A stretch of DNA of 64,000 bases from Zeimonas sp050187175 (GTDB taxonomy: Bacteria > Pseudomonadota > Gammaproteobacteria > Burkholderiales > Burkholderiaceae_E). The notes under the pieces are model-generated. The model made no database searches and was not told the DNA's origin. It was given only the letters and a program-made list of their open reading frames with translations. The stretch covers positions 62,001-126,000 of the forward strand of contig JBFWXS010000006.1 in the NCBI GenBank assembly GCA_050187175.1, in the 5' to 3' direction. This document shows positions 33,838 through 42,497 of the stretch, piece after piece. Numbering within the stretch: position 1 is the first letter of the stretch; each line of letters opens with the position of its first letter. The position numbers were made by a program, and so were the translations under genes.

Positions 33838-35265
33838 ATGGGGCAGGAGACAGATGGGCGCAGCCGCGCCGGCCTGAGCACGCGCGAGCACGACGTCGTG
33901 GTGCTGGGAGGCGGCGCTGCCGGCCTCGCCGCTGCGATCGCGGCGGCGCGCAGCGGCGCGCGCACGCTGCTGGTCGAGGCCGGTTCGATCGTGGGCGGCG
34001 AGCTGCTCACCGGCATGGCGGTCGACGGCGCGCTGAACGGGCGCGGCGAGTGGATAGTCGGCGGCGTGGCGCGCGAGCTGTTCGACGAGTGCCGGCAGCT
34101 CGGCGGCTATGTGGGGCCTCTGTGCGACTGGCGGCTGATCTGGTACGTCTGCGTCGATCCCGAGGTCATGAAGCTGGCTGTCTTCCGGCTGCTGGCGCGC
34201 CACGGCGTCGATCTGCTGCTGCACACCTTCGTCACCGGCGTGTCGGTCAGCGACGGCCGCGTCAGCGAGCTGCAGGCAGTGAACAAGCGCGGCGCGCTGC
34301 GGCTGCGCGCACCGGTGTTCATCGACTGCTCCGGTGACGGCGATCTGGCGTTGATGGCGGGTGCAGCCGTGCTGCCCGAGGAAAGCGCGCATCCGGGGCT
34401 GCAGCCGGTGTCGATGATGTTCCGCATGGCCGGCGTCGACACGACGCCTTTGCTCGACTTCGTGCGGCAGCATCCGGAACACTGCGCGCTCGGCGAAAGC
34501 GAGGCGATCCGCGGCGGACGCACCGATCAGCAGTGCGCCGACGAGATTCACAGGCAGGGCCAGCCGACAGTGTTCTTCAAGGCGGATGGCCCTCTGCTGG
34601 GCGATGCGATCCGGCGCGGCGACATGTATCCGACTGCGTTGATCATGATTCAGCCGACCTCGCCGAATCGACGCGAGGTCTGCCTGAACACGACGCGCGT
34701 CGGCGGCGTCGATGCCACCGATACCGGATCGCTCAGCGCCGCCATGGGTCAGCTGATGGAGCAGGTCTGGACCTGCACCCGCTTCATGCAGCACCACGTC
34801 CCCGGCTTCGGCGATGCGCATTTCAGCGGCGTGGCCAATCGCGTCGGCGTGCGCGAAACGCGCCGTATCGCCTGCGACGGCGTGCTGACCGAGCGCGACG
34901 TGCGCCATGGCCGCAAGCGCGACGACGGCATCGGCAAGGGCTCGCATCACATCGACATCCATCAGTCAGGCCTGGGGCAGATCCGCATCCCGGTCGAGGA
35001 CGGCGGCTCGTATGACATTCCATGGTCGTGCCTGCTGCCGACGGGCCTGCGGAACGTGCTGATCGCCGGGCGCTGCGTGTCAGCCGATCGTCCGGCGCAC
35101 GGCTCGGTCCGCGTCATGGGGCCATGCCTGGCGATGGGACAGGCCAGCGGCACCGCGGCGGCGTGGATGAGCGCCCGGCGCATCGGCGATACGCGCGGCG
35201 TCGACGTCGCGCAGCTGCGCGAGCAGTTGCGCCGCGATGGTGCGATCCTCGATGGAACCCGCTGA
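33838..35265 (+). CDS. FAD-dependent oxidoreductase (FAD_oxidored family)
   Basis: 475-residue flavoprotein. The N-terminal dinucleotide-binding fold is VVVLGGGAAGLAAAIAAARSG with an acidic LLVEAGS end (cited in parts). It has FIDCSGDGDLALMAG, GVRETRRIACDGVLT and the C-terminal ATP/FAD-binding GRCVSADRPAHGSVRVMG region. The ATG at 33838 follows an AAGGAGAGG site; the open frame back to 33763 has no comparable site. A Bug receptor follows 55 bases later, so the enzyme probably acts on an imported acid. It is paralogous to the gene at 58761. Confidence 0.87.
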   Translation: MGQETDGRSRAGLSTREHDVVVLGGGAAGLAAAIAAARSGARTLLVEAGSIVGGELLTGMAVDGALNGRGEWIVGGVARELFDECRQLGGYVGPLCDWRLIWYVCVDPEVMKLAVFRLLARHGVDLLLHTFVTGVSVSDGRVSELQAVNKRGALRLRAPVFIDCSGDGDLALMAGAAVLPEESAHPGLQPVSMMFRMAGVDTTPLLDFVRQHPEHCALGESEAIRGGRTDQQCADEIHRQGQPTVFFKADGPLLGDAIRRGDMYPTALIMIQPTSPNRREVCLNTTRVGGVDATDTGSLSAAMGQLMEQVWTCTRFMQHHVPGFGDAHFSGVANRVGVRETRRIACDGVLTERDVRHGRKRDDGIGKGSHHIDIHQSGLGQIRIPVEDGGSYDIPWSCLLPTGLRNVLIAGRCVSADRPAHGSVRVMGPCLAMGQASGTAAAWMSARRIGDTRGVDVAQLREQLRRDGAILDGTR

Positions 35266-35320
35266 CAGATCAATCAATTGAGCCCGGCGCATCCGGGCCG
35301 AGACAAGGAAGGGGACAGCA

Positions 35321-36337
35321 ATGGACAGGTACTCGATCAGTCGCAGCCGCGGCGGCGCTCGCCGCCGCATGCTCGGACAGGCACTGGGCGCGGCAATGGC
35401 ATTCGCGGCGGCGGGCTTGGGCGCAGGCGCAGCCGCGCAGAGCTATCCGTCGCAGCCGGTTCGCATCATTGTGCCGTTCCAGGCCGGCGGCCTCACCGAT
35501 ATCGTGGCGCGCGAGATCGGCTCGCGTCTCGGCGAACGACTGGGCACGGCCGTCGTGGTCGAGAACCGTCCCGGCGCGGGCGGCAACATAGGCGCGGATC
35601 TGGTCGCCAAGGCGCCGCCCGACGGCCACACGCTGCTGATGGGATCGATCGGGACCAATGCGGTCAATGCGCTGATCTACCGAAAGATGCCGTACGACAG
35701 CGCGACCGCATTCGCGCCGATCTCGCTGGTCGCTTCCGGCACGCTGATGCTGGTCGTCAATCCTGCTGTCCCGGCCAAGGATCTCAAGCAGCTGCTGTCG
35801 CTGGCGCGTGCCGAGCCCGGTCGCCTCAGCTATGCGTCCGGTGGCAACGGCGCCTCGCAGCATCTGGCCGGCGAGCTGCTCAAGACGATGGCCGGCGTCG
35901 ACATCGTGCATGTGCCGTACAAGGGGATCGCGCACGGCGTGACCGACCTCGTCGCCGGGCAGGTGTCGATGACCTTCGATATGGCCACCGTGCTGCCGTA
36001 CGTGAAGAGCGGCAAGCTGCGGCCTATCGCGGTGGCCAACGGACAGCGCAGCTCGAGCCTGCCCGACGTGCCGACGATCGCCGAGGCCGGCCTGCCCGGC
36101 TACGAGGCCAGCGCCTGGTACGGCCTGTTCGCGCCGGCGGGAACTCCCGCCGAGATCGTGCGCCGGCTCAACAGCGAAGTGGTGGGCATTCTGAAGCGCC
36201 CTGAAGTGCGCGAGAAGTTCATCAGCCTCGGCGCGGAGCCGGTCGGCAACTCGAGCGAGGCCTTCGCCGCCTTCATCGCCGCCGAGGTCGACAAATGGCG
36301 GCCGATCGTGAAGCAGGCGAAGATGCAGATGGACTGA
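35321..36337 (+). CDS. Bug family tripartite tricarboxylate receptor-like periplasmic protein
   Basis: 338 residues. A long, basic N-terminus (SRSRGGARRRMLGQALG) precedes the hydrophobic signal core ending GAAAQS and may act as a Tat-type signal. The mature start YPSQPVRIIVPFQAGGLTD and VVVENRPGAGGNIG are diagnostic. Strong AAGGAAGGGG site upstream. It is the second gene after the FAD oxidoreductase. No TctAB partners are nearby. Confidence 0.92.
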   Translation: MDRYSISRSRGGARRRMLGQALGAAMAFAAAGLGAGAAAQSYPSQPVRIIVPFQAGGLTDIVAREIGSRLGERLGTAVVVENRPGAGGNIGADLVAKAPPDGHTLLMGSIGTNAVNALIYRKMPYDSATAFAPISLVASGTLMLVVNPAVPAKDLKQLLSLARAEPGRLSYASGGNGASQHLAGELLKTMAGVDIVHVPYKGIAHGVTDLVAGQVSMTFDMATVLPYVKSGKLRPIAVANGQRSSSLPDVPTIAEAGLPGYEASAWYGLFAPAGTPAEIVRRLNSEVVGILKRPEVREKFISLGAEPVGNSSEAFAAFIAAEVDKWRPIVKQAKMQMD

Positions 36338-36353
36338 GGCGGCTGTCGCGTCG

Positions 36354-37931
36354 TCAGTCGACGACCGTCCGCGAGCGTTCACGCAGATACTGCGGCAGAT
36401 ACCAGAACGACCCGATCGCCTTGCCCGTGGAGCCGCTTGCCTTCCAGCCGCCGAACGGCTGATAACCGGGCCAGGCGCCGGTGGTCGCGCCCTGCGGCCG
36501 GTTGGCATAGAGGACGCCGGCCTCCAGCCGGTCGAGCACCGGTTCCACCTCGGCCATTGCGCCGTAGAAGCCCGCCGTGAGGCCGTAGTCGGAACGGTTG
36601 GCCTCGTGTATCGCCTGGTCGACCGAATCGACCTCCGCGATCAGCAGCAGCGGCACAAAGTGCTCATCGCGCCAGAGCGGATCGTCGAACGGCGCGCTGC
36701 CGACCGTAGGCGCCGCGAACCAGCCGCGCTCGCGGCCGGCATCGTCGAGTGCGCGCCCGCCGGTATCGATGCGTCCCACCTTGCCGAGGCGCTGCACGCA
36801 CTGCAGATAGCGCTCATGGGCACGCTGATTGATCAGCGGCCCCATCCAGTGGCGAACATCGGTGGGATCGCCCACCGCGATCGCCTCGGTCAGCGCCACC
36901 AGGCGGTCGCGCAGCGCCGCTGCCACCGGGCGTTCGACCAGCACGCGCGAGCAGGCCGAGCACTTCTGTCCCTGCAGACCGAAGGCCGATCGCACGATGC
37001 CGGTGGCCGCGCGCTCGAGATCGGCGTGGCGGCTGACGATTGCCGCGTTCTTCCCGCCCATCTCGGCGATGCACGGCCGCGGCCAGCGGCCCGACGCCAT
37101 GCGGCGCACGATCTGCATGCCCACTTCGTAGGAGCCGGTGAAGGTGACGCCGGCCACGTCCGGGTGTCCGACCAGCGTGTCGCCGACTTCGCCGCCGGCG
37201 CCGGTGACGAAGTTCAGCACGCCATCCGGCAGGCCGGCTTCGTGGAACGCTTCCATCAGCAGCCAGCCCGACAGCGAGGTGTCGCTGGCCACCTTGAAGA
37301 CCGCGGTGTTGCCGGCCGCCAGGGCAGCAGCGATCGGACCGCCGGCCAGCGCGAACGGGAAATTGAACGGCGCGACCACCGCCCAGACGCCATAGGGCCG
37401 GAGCTGCGTGCGGTTGCGGCTCACGAAGCCGGGCAGCGGATCGTTCGGCAAGGCGCGCTCGAAGCCGTCGTTCGATTCCATCTGGTCGCAATACCAGCTG
37501 ATCAGGTCGGCGGTCTCCTGTACCTCGCCGAGTGCCTCCATGCGGTTCTTGCCGATCTCGATCGCCATCGCGGCGGCGATGTCGTAGACGCGCTCCTCGA
37601 TCAGCGCCGCCGCGCGCCGCAGCGGCGCCAGGCGCTGCGGCCATGGGGTATCCGACCAGGCCTTGTACGCGGCGCGCGCCGCTGCCACGGCGGCGTCGAC
37701 GTCGGGGGCCGTGCCGCGCTGGAAGCGGCCGATCAGCCAGTCGCGGTCGATCGGCGAGCGCAGCTCGAACTGAGCCGCGGCCGGATGCGGCCGGCCGGCG
37801 ATCAGCATGGGATGACTGCGGCCGAGCCGCGAGCGCGCGCCGGCCAGCGCCGCGTCGAAGCGGGCATGCAGCTCGGGGGGCGGCGCGAACATGGTCGAGT
37901 AGGTGAGCTTGAACGGGGCGGCTTGCGACAT
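36354..37931 (-). CDS. Aldehyde dehydrogenase, P5C dehydrogenase-like
   Basis: 525-residue NAD(P)-dependent aldehyde dehydrogenase. It shows VVAPFNFPFALAGGP in the cofactor site, the general-base Glu in AEMGGKNA and the catalytic Cys in GQKCSACSR. Length and motif wording resemble the 1-pyrroline-5-carboxylate dehydrogenase/RocA branch, but that branch has many members of unknown substrate. It is the only gene on the minus strand between two Bug genes and is divergent from the one at 38126. It could also serve semialdehyde products of the aromatic pathways nearby. Confidence 0.87.
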   Translation of the reverse strand: MSQAAPFKLTYSTMFAPPPELHARFDAALAGARSRLGRSHPMLIAGRPHPAAAQFELRSPIDRDWLIGRFQRGTAPDVDAAVAAARAAYKAWSDTPWPQRLAPLRRAAALIEERVYDIAAAMAIEIGKNRMEALGEVQETADLISWYCDQMESNDGFERALPNDPLPGFVSRNRTQLRPYGVWAVVAPFNFPFALAGGPIAAALAAGNTAVFKVASDTSLSGWLLMEAFHEAGLPDGVLNFVTGAGGEVGDTLVGHPDVAGVTFTGSYEVGMQIVRRMASGRWPRPCIAEMGGKNAAIVSRHADLERAATGIVRSAFGLQGQKCSACSRVLVERPVAAALRDRLVALTEAIAVGDPTDVRHWMGPLINQRAHERYLQCVQRLGKVGRIDTGGRALDDAGRERGWFAAPTVGSAPFDDPLWRDEHFVPLLLIAEVDSVDQAIHEANRSDYGLTAGFYGAMAEVEPVLDRLEAGVLYANRPQGATTGAWPGYQPFGGWKASGSTGKAIGSFWYLPQYLRERSRTVVD

Positions 37932-37958
37932 GGCGTGGCTCCTCGATGGCGGCCGGGT

Positions 37959-37980
37959 GGCGTCCGTACGGCGTCCGTAC
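37959..37980. repeat. Two tandem copies of an 11-base unit
   Basis: GGCGTCCGTAC occurs twice in direct succession in the 194-base gap between the divergent aldehyde dehydrogenase (start 37931) and Bug receptor (start 38126). Each copy contains CCGTAC and the junction forms CCGTACGG. It could be a regulator site or a small slippage duplication. Confidence 0.5.
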
Positions 37981-38125
37981 GGCGGTCAGCTCAGCCGCAG
38001 GCGGGCGCGCGGACCGCTTGGGGTTCGACCGGACTGACACCCGGGGCGCGGCTCAATACAATCGCTGACCGTCTATCATGACTGATCGGTCCGCCGCCCG
38101 CGGGCCATTCCGAGGAGAAAGCTCA

Positions 38126-39112
38126 ATGCAACGACGTCAATTCGTGCGCCTCGCCCCTGCGGCGGCTGCGGCCGGCCTGGGCTTGGCCGCCACGGCGCGC
38201 GCCCAGGGCGCGTATCCCGCGCGGCCGATCCGGTTGATCGTTCCCTTCGCGCCGGGCGGCACGACCGACATCGTCGCGCGCGTGCTGGCCGACCGCATCG
38301 CCGCGGCGCTGGGACAATCGATGGTGGTCGAGAACAAGGGCGGCGGCGGCGGCATCATCGGTGCCACCGAGATCGCGCGGGCGGCGCCGGACGGCTACAT
38401 CATCGGCATGGCGACCGTCTCGACGACGGCATCCAACCCGGCGATCAACCCGAAGACGCCGTACAACCCGCTGACCGACTTCACGTCGATCACCAATGTC
38501 GCCGCGACGCCGAACGTGATCGCCGTGCACCCGTCGTTCCCGGCGCGCGACTACAAGACCTTCCTGGCGGAGGTCAAGCGCAATCCCGGCAAATTCTCGT
38601 TCGCCAGCTCGGGCACCGGCGGCATCGGCCATCTGCAGATGGAGCTGTTCAAGTCGCTGTCGGGCACCTTCATCACGCACATTCCGTACCGCGGCGCAGG
38701 GCCGGCGCTGGTCGACACCGCCGGCGGCCAGGTGCCGATGATCTTCGACAATCTGCCGTCGGCGCTGCCGTACATCAAGGACGGCCGTCTGATTCCCATC
38801 GTCGTGGCGGCGCCTCAACGGCTGGCCGTTCTGCCGAATATCCCGACCTTCAAGGAAGTGGGGCTCGACCAGGTCAACCGCATGGCGTACTACGGCCTGC
38901 ACGGCCCGAAGGCGCTGCCGGCCGACGTGGTCAACAAGCTGCACGCGGCGGTGAAGAAGACGCTGGAAATCCCGGACGTGCGCAAGCGCATCGAGGACAC
39001 CGGCTCGCTGATCATCGGCAACAGCCCGGCCGAATTCGCCGCGCAGACGAAGGCGGAGTTCGAGGTCTACAAGAAGGTGGTCGAGCAGCAGAAGCTGAAG
39101 CTCGACGCCTGA
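38126..39112 (+). CDS. Bug family tripartite tricarboxylate receptor-like periplasmic protein
   Basis: 328 residues starting MQRRQFVRLAPAAAAAGLG, a Tat-like signal (RRQFVR) ending near ARAQG. The mature protein has YPARPIRLIVPFAPGGTTD and MVVENKGGGGG. The start at 38126 follows a GAGGAGAAA site; the open frame from 38078 is less likely. It is convergent with the class II aldolase-like gene and divergent from the aldehyde dehydrogenase. Confidence 0.92.
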   Translation: MQRRQFVRLAPAAAAAGLGLAATARAQGAYPARPIRLIVPFAPGGTTDIVARVLADRIAAALGQSMVVENKGGGGGIIGATEIARAAPDGYIIGMATVSTTASNPAINPKTPYNPLTDFTSITNVAATPNVIAVHPSFPARDYKTFLAEVKRNPGKFSFASSGTGGIGHLQMELFKSLSGTFITHIPYRGAGPALVDTAGGQVPMIFDNLPSALPYIKDGRLIPIVVAAPQRLAVLPNIPTFKEVGLDQVNRMAYYGLHGPKALPADVVNKLHAAVKKTLEIPDVRKRIEDTGSLIIGNSPAEFAAQTKAEFEVYKKVVEQQKLKLDA

Positions 39113-39124
39113 GCGGCAGCGAAC

Positions 39125-39850
39125 TCAGCCCGCACGCAGTCGGCGGGCCCAGTAGTCGAACGTGGCCTCGACGATCGCCGGCTGCAGCAGGAAGTCGTGC
39201 GCTTCCTGCGCGGCGGCCGCGTCGATCGGCTGCAGCGGGCCGGCCGCCAGAGCGTCCAGGCACTGGCGCGCCGTGCGTTCGGCGAACACCGCCAGATAGA
39301 TCGCTTCCTCGAAGCTGCTGCCGGTGCAGACGCAGCCGTGATTGGCCAGCAGCGCCCTGCGGCAGCGGCCGAGCGTCTCCGTGATCAGCCGCCCTTCGTC
39401 GTCGCCGGTCGGCACGCCGGGCCAGTGCGGCAGGTAGGCGCAGTCGTCGTGGAACACACAGGCGTCCATGTGCGCTACCGGCAGCGGCATGCCGAGCATC
39501 GAGAAGGCCGACGTCGCCGGAGGATGCGTATGCACGATCGCCTTCACGTCGGGCCGATGCCGGTAGATCCACGCGTGAAAGCGCGCTCCCGGATTGGGAT
39601 TGCCGCCGCCGTCTAGCGGGCGCAGCGTATCGTCGACCCGCACGATGGCCGAGGCCTCGGCTTCGTCGAGTCCGACGCCTAGCCGCAGCGTGAACATCCG
39701 GTTGCTGTCGCCGTCGCGCAGGCTGACCTGGCCGGCGAGGCCGACTGCATGGCCTTCGGCGGCCAGGATGCGGCAGCCCTGCACGAACAGTTCCTTGTCG
39801 TCGATGGCGCGGCGCTGCTCGCCTGTCTTGATCGTCAGTGTCTTGCTCAT
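39125..39850 (-). CDS. Class II aldolase/adducin family protein
   Basis: 241-residue cytoplasmic zinc-dependent aldolase-fold protein. It has the metal-binding IVHTHPPATSAF pair of histidines and LLANHGCVCTG. It resembles L-fuculose-phosphate aldolase-type and decarboxylase members of this family; the substrate is not clear. It is downstream of a LysR gene on the same strand (24 bases apart), so the two may be co-transcribed. Confidence 0.87.
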   Translation of the reverse strand: MSKTLTIKTGEQRRAIDDKELFVQGCRILAAEGHAVGLAGQVSLRDGDSNRMFTLRLGVGLDEAEASAIVRVDDTLRPLDGGGNPNPGARFHAWIYRHRPDVKAIVHTHPPATSAFSMLGMPLPVAHMDACVFHDDCAYLPHWPGVPTGDDEGRLITETLGRCRRALLANHGCVCTGSSFEEAIYLAVFAERTARQCLDALAAGPLQPIDAAAAQEAHDFLLQPAIVEATFDYWARRLRAG

Positions 39851-39874
39851 GGCGCGATCCTATCAGCGGCGCCG

Positions 39875-40798
39875 CTAGCCGCGCTGCGGCCGTGCCGCGC
39901 GCGCCGACGCGTGCGCAGCTTCAGTGAACAGCTCGGCCAGCGCGGCAGCGGCCGGCGTCGGTTGCGCGTCAGCCCAGCGGATCAGCGCGATCGACGGCGA
40001 CTGCAGCGTTTCGTCGAGCCGGAGCTCATCGAGCGCGTTCGCCGGCCAGCGCAGACCGAACAGTTCGCGCGGGAAGGTGCCGATCAGGTCAGTGCTGCGG
40101 ACGATCGCTTCCAGTCCCGACAGCGTTTCGCAGTGCACCGGACAGTCGGGCTCGCTCAGTCCGGCCGCGGCGTAGGCGCGCCGCAGCGCGCGCGATGAAC
40201 TGCTGAAGGCGCTGGGCGTGGCCCACTGCGCGCCGGCGAGTTCCTTCAGTGAGCGTGCGCCGGCCAGAGGGTGCCCTTTGCGCGTCGCCGCCACCATGGT
40301 CGAGGCGCCGTACAGAGGGTGGACGCTGTACTCCGCGCCCAACTGCTCGGCGGGGGACGCGACAACGGCAAAGTCCAGCGTGCCTTCGCGCAGGTACGTG
40401 AGCAGCAGCGGAAACGCCGGCGCCATGATGCGCAGCGAGACCAATGGCCAGCGCGCGCGGAACGGGCCGATGATGCGCGGCAGCCAGATCAGCGTCGGTT
40501 GATGGGACAGGGCCAGCACTACCTGGCCCTCGCGCTCGCCGCGCATCTGCCGCAGCGTTTCGCCCGCGCGGCGCGCCTCCTCGCGGATCGCGCGTGCGCG
40601 CGGCACCAGCGCCTGGCCGTATTCGGTGAGCCGTACGCCGCGCACGCCGCGCGTGAACAGCGGTACGCCATTGTCGGCCTCGATCTTCAGCAGCTGCTTG
40701 GTCAGCGCGGATTGCGAGACGCCGAGCTGGCGCGCTGCCATGGTCAGGCTGCCGGCGTCGGCAATGGTGGCGATCAGCACGAGCGCGTCCGCATTCAT
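39875..40798 (-). CDS. LysR family transcriptional regulator
   Basis: 307-residue LysR regulator with an N-terminal HTH (LTMAARQLGVSQSALTKQLLKIE, cited as LTMAARQLG and VSQSALTKQL) and a C-terminal effector domain. Start is uncertain: ATG at 40798 (MNADALV) sits 14 bases from an AGGAGG site, while ATG at 40810 is only 2 bases from it. It is divergent from the CDGSH/kynureninase operon and probably controls it. The class II aldolase-like gene follows it. Confidence 0.87.
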   Translation of the reverse strand: MNADALVLIATIADAGSLTMAARQLGVSQSALTKQLLKIEADNGVPLFTRGVRGVRLTEYGQALVPRARAIREEARRAGETLRQMRGEREGQVVLALSHQPTLIWLPRIIGPFRARWPLVSLRIMAPAFPLLLTYLREGTLDFAVVASPAEQLGAEYSVHPLYGASTMVAATRKGHPLAGARSLKELAGAQWATPSAFSSSSRALRRAYAAAGLSEPDCPVHCETLSGLEAIVRSTDLIGTFPRELFGLRWPANALDELRLDETLQSPSIALIRWADAQPTPAAAALAELFTEAAHASARAARPQRG

Positions 40799-40824
40799 GC
40801 TTCCAATCATAACCTCCTGGAATG

Positions 40825-40856
40825 TCCATGAGAATTTTTGGGCTTGTGGGCATGGA
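40825..40856. promoter_or_regulatory. Candidate LysR-controlled divergent promoter element
   Basis: TCCATG at 40825-40830 and CATGGA at 40851-40856 are perfect inverted copies separated by 20 bases that include the A+T-rich GAATTTTTGG. The element lies between the LysR start and the first gene of the divergent operon. The arms are short, so support is modest. Confidence 0.35.
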
Positions 40857-40906
40857 TGGCGAGCAATAAGGTGTGTCATCAAGTCACCCGTCGCACGTCG
40901 CACGCA

Positions 40907-41392
40907 ATGCCTGCCTCTCCCGCTTCATCCGTCTGCTTCACCGTTGCGGCGCTGTGCGAGGGCACGGTCGACGCGGCGGTCGGCCATCTCAGTTCCGCGG
41001 CCGGCTTTTCGCAATGGAGCCTGGGCATGCAGTCCTGCTGCGAGCATGCACCCGGCTTGCTGTGCGGCCGCTCGATGTTCGACGGCGGCAGCGGCTGGGT
41101 GCGGCCGGTGGTCGAGCGCTGGGCAGGCGCGAATGCGGCAGCCGGCGAAGCCGGCGCGCGCATCGACTACCTGTGCGGCGCGCATCCCGATCAGCTGGCA
41201 CTCCGCATCGCGGCGACGTTGATGCCCGGCAGCTGGCTCGGCTACCCCGCCGGCGTGATGGTCAGCCTGCTCGCGTGGCGTACGGCGGGCATGAGCGATC
41301 AGCGCTGGCAGCAGCTGATCGCGGCGCACGAAGCCGAGATCGAACTGATCCGCGCGCAGCTCGCGGGCCTCGCTGCCGGGAGAAACGCATGA
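40907..41392 (+). CDS. Small uncharacterised protein, possibly SRPBCC-like
   Basis: 161 residues, no signal peptide or transmembrane segment. I do not recognise it with confidence. The alternating FTVAALCEGTVDAAVGHL, FSQWSLGMQ and GRSMFDGGSGWVRPVVERW segments and a C-terminal helix (LIAAHEAEIELIRAQL) suggest a START/SRPBCC-type helix-grip fold. Its stop overlaps the ATG of the CDGSH-cupin gene (ATGA), so it is coupled to that operon. No clear ribosome-binding site; the frame is open upstream to 40838. Confidence 0.65.
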   Translation: MPASPASSVCFTVAALCEGTVDAAVGHLSSAAGFSQWSLGMQSCCEHAPGLLCGRSMFDGGSGWVRPVVERWAGANAAAGEAGARIDYLCGAHPDQLALRIAATLMPGSWLGYPAGVMVSLLAWRTAGMSDQRWQQLIAAHEAEIELIRAQLAGLAAGRNA

Positions 41393-42486
41393 ACGAAGTC
41401 CAGCTCAGGCGCGAGGCCGCCGGTCCGCTGCCGGTCAGCCCCAAGCTCAGTCCCTACTATGTCGAACTGCGGCCGCGGCAGACCGTGCTGTGGTGCAGCT
41501 GCGGCCTCAGCGCCCGGCAGCCGTACTGTGACGGCAGCCACCGCGGCACCGGCTTCGAGCCTCTGCGCCACACGGCGGGACCGGAGGGTGAGGAAGTGCT
41601 CCTGTGCGCATGCAAGCGCACCTGTACGCCGCCGCATTGCGACGGCACGCACAATGCGCTGGTCGGCGTCTATGGCGTCGACGATCCGGACAGCGAGGCC
41701 AACCGCCGGGTCGTCTGGTCGCCTGCCGCGGCCGACGGCCGCGCGCGCGTCGACGGCGGCTGCTTCGTCTGCTCGGTCGACCGCCAGCCGTTCCAGCAGG
41801 TGGGTACGCTGTCCTGGGCGCGCGTGATCACCGCCGACGACGGCGCGCTGCATCAGAGCCAGTTCTGTCTCGATTTCGCGCCGGGCGAGTCGCCGGTGGT
41901 CGCGTTCGGCGACTGCGAGGTCGCGCTGATGGCCGTCAGCGAAGGCGGCACTGTCGACATCGCGGGCCGGCGCTTCGACTTCGAGGGACCGCTCGGCATC
42001 CACGTCCGTCCCGGCGAAGCGTTCCGCATCCACAACCGCGGCACTGCGACGATGCGCGTGTTCGCTTCGGCAGGAGCGTCGCTGACCGAGCCGCTGTGGC
42101 CGCAGCGGATGGACGCCAACTTCGACGACAGCGCGCCGCTGCGGCTGGCGCCGGTAGAGGCCGCGCAGCGCGTGTCGATGGCGGAACGCTATTTCCAGAT
42201 GCTGGTCGACAAGCGGCACGGCTCGCAGCGGCTGACGCAGTTCATAGGCGAGATCCCGCGCAGCAAGGCCTTGCCGCACCGGCACTTGTACGAAGAGTCG
42301 CTGATCGTGCTGAGCGGGCAGGGCGTCATGTGGACCGAAACGCTGAAGGCGCCGGTCAACGCGGGCGACGTCATCTTCCTGCCGCGCAAGCAGCAGCATT
42401 CGCTGGAATGCACCAGCGAATCGCCGATGCTGGTCGTCGGCGTGATCTACCCGGGTGACAACCCGGCCATCAATTACTACGACTGA
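41389..42486 (+). CDS. Tandem CDGSH iron-sulfur domain and cupin fusion protein
   Basis: 365-residue cytoplasmic protein. Two CDGSH-type [2Fe-2S] motifs lie near the N-terminus: Cys36, Cys38, Cys47, His51 (ending CDGSH) and Cys73, Cys75, Cys84, His88 (ending CDGTH). The rest (about 110-365) looks like two beta-barrel cupin-type domains; the second has ALPHRHLYEES and KQQHSLE, enough for a His/Glu metal site. Coupled to the upstream small gene and followed 11 bases later by a kynureninase-family gene. A ring-cleaving or redox role on an aromatic amine or amino acid is possible, but the function is unknown. Confidence 0.85.
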   Translation: MNEVQLRREAAGPLPVSPKLSPYYVELRPRQTVLWCSCGLSARQPYCDGSHRGTGFEPLRHTAGPEGEEVLLCACKRTCTPPHCDGTHNALVGVYGVDDPDSEANRRVVWSPAAADGRARVDGGCFVCSVDRQPFQQVGTLSWARVITADDGALHQSQFCLDFAPGESPVVAFGDCEVALMAVSEGGTVDIAGRRFDFEGPLGIHVRPGEAFRIHNRGTATMRVFASAGASLTEPLWPQRMDANFDDSAPLRLAPVEAAQRVSMAERYFQMLVDKRHGSQRLTQFIGEIPRSKALPHRHLYEESLIVLSGQGVMWTETLKAPVNAGDVIFLPRKQQHSLECTSESPMLVVGVIYPGDNPAINYYD

Positions 42487-42497
42487 ACGGGATCATC

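Noticed and set aside
36606..38081. Plus-strand frame of 491 codons opposite the aldehyde dehydrogenase
   Set aside because: The minus-strand aldehyde dehydrogenase has complete catalytic motifs; the plus-strand product does not resemble any family.
39128..39148. GCCCGC...GCGGGC stem near the end of the class II aldolase-like gene as a terminator
   Set aside because: It lies inside the coding sequence, has a 9-base loop and no T-tract.
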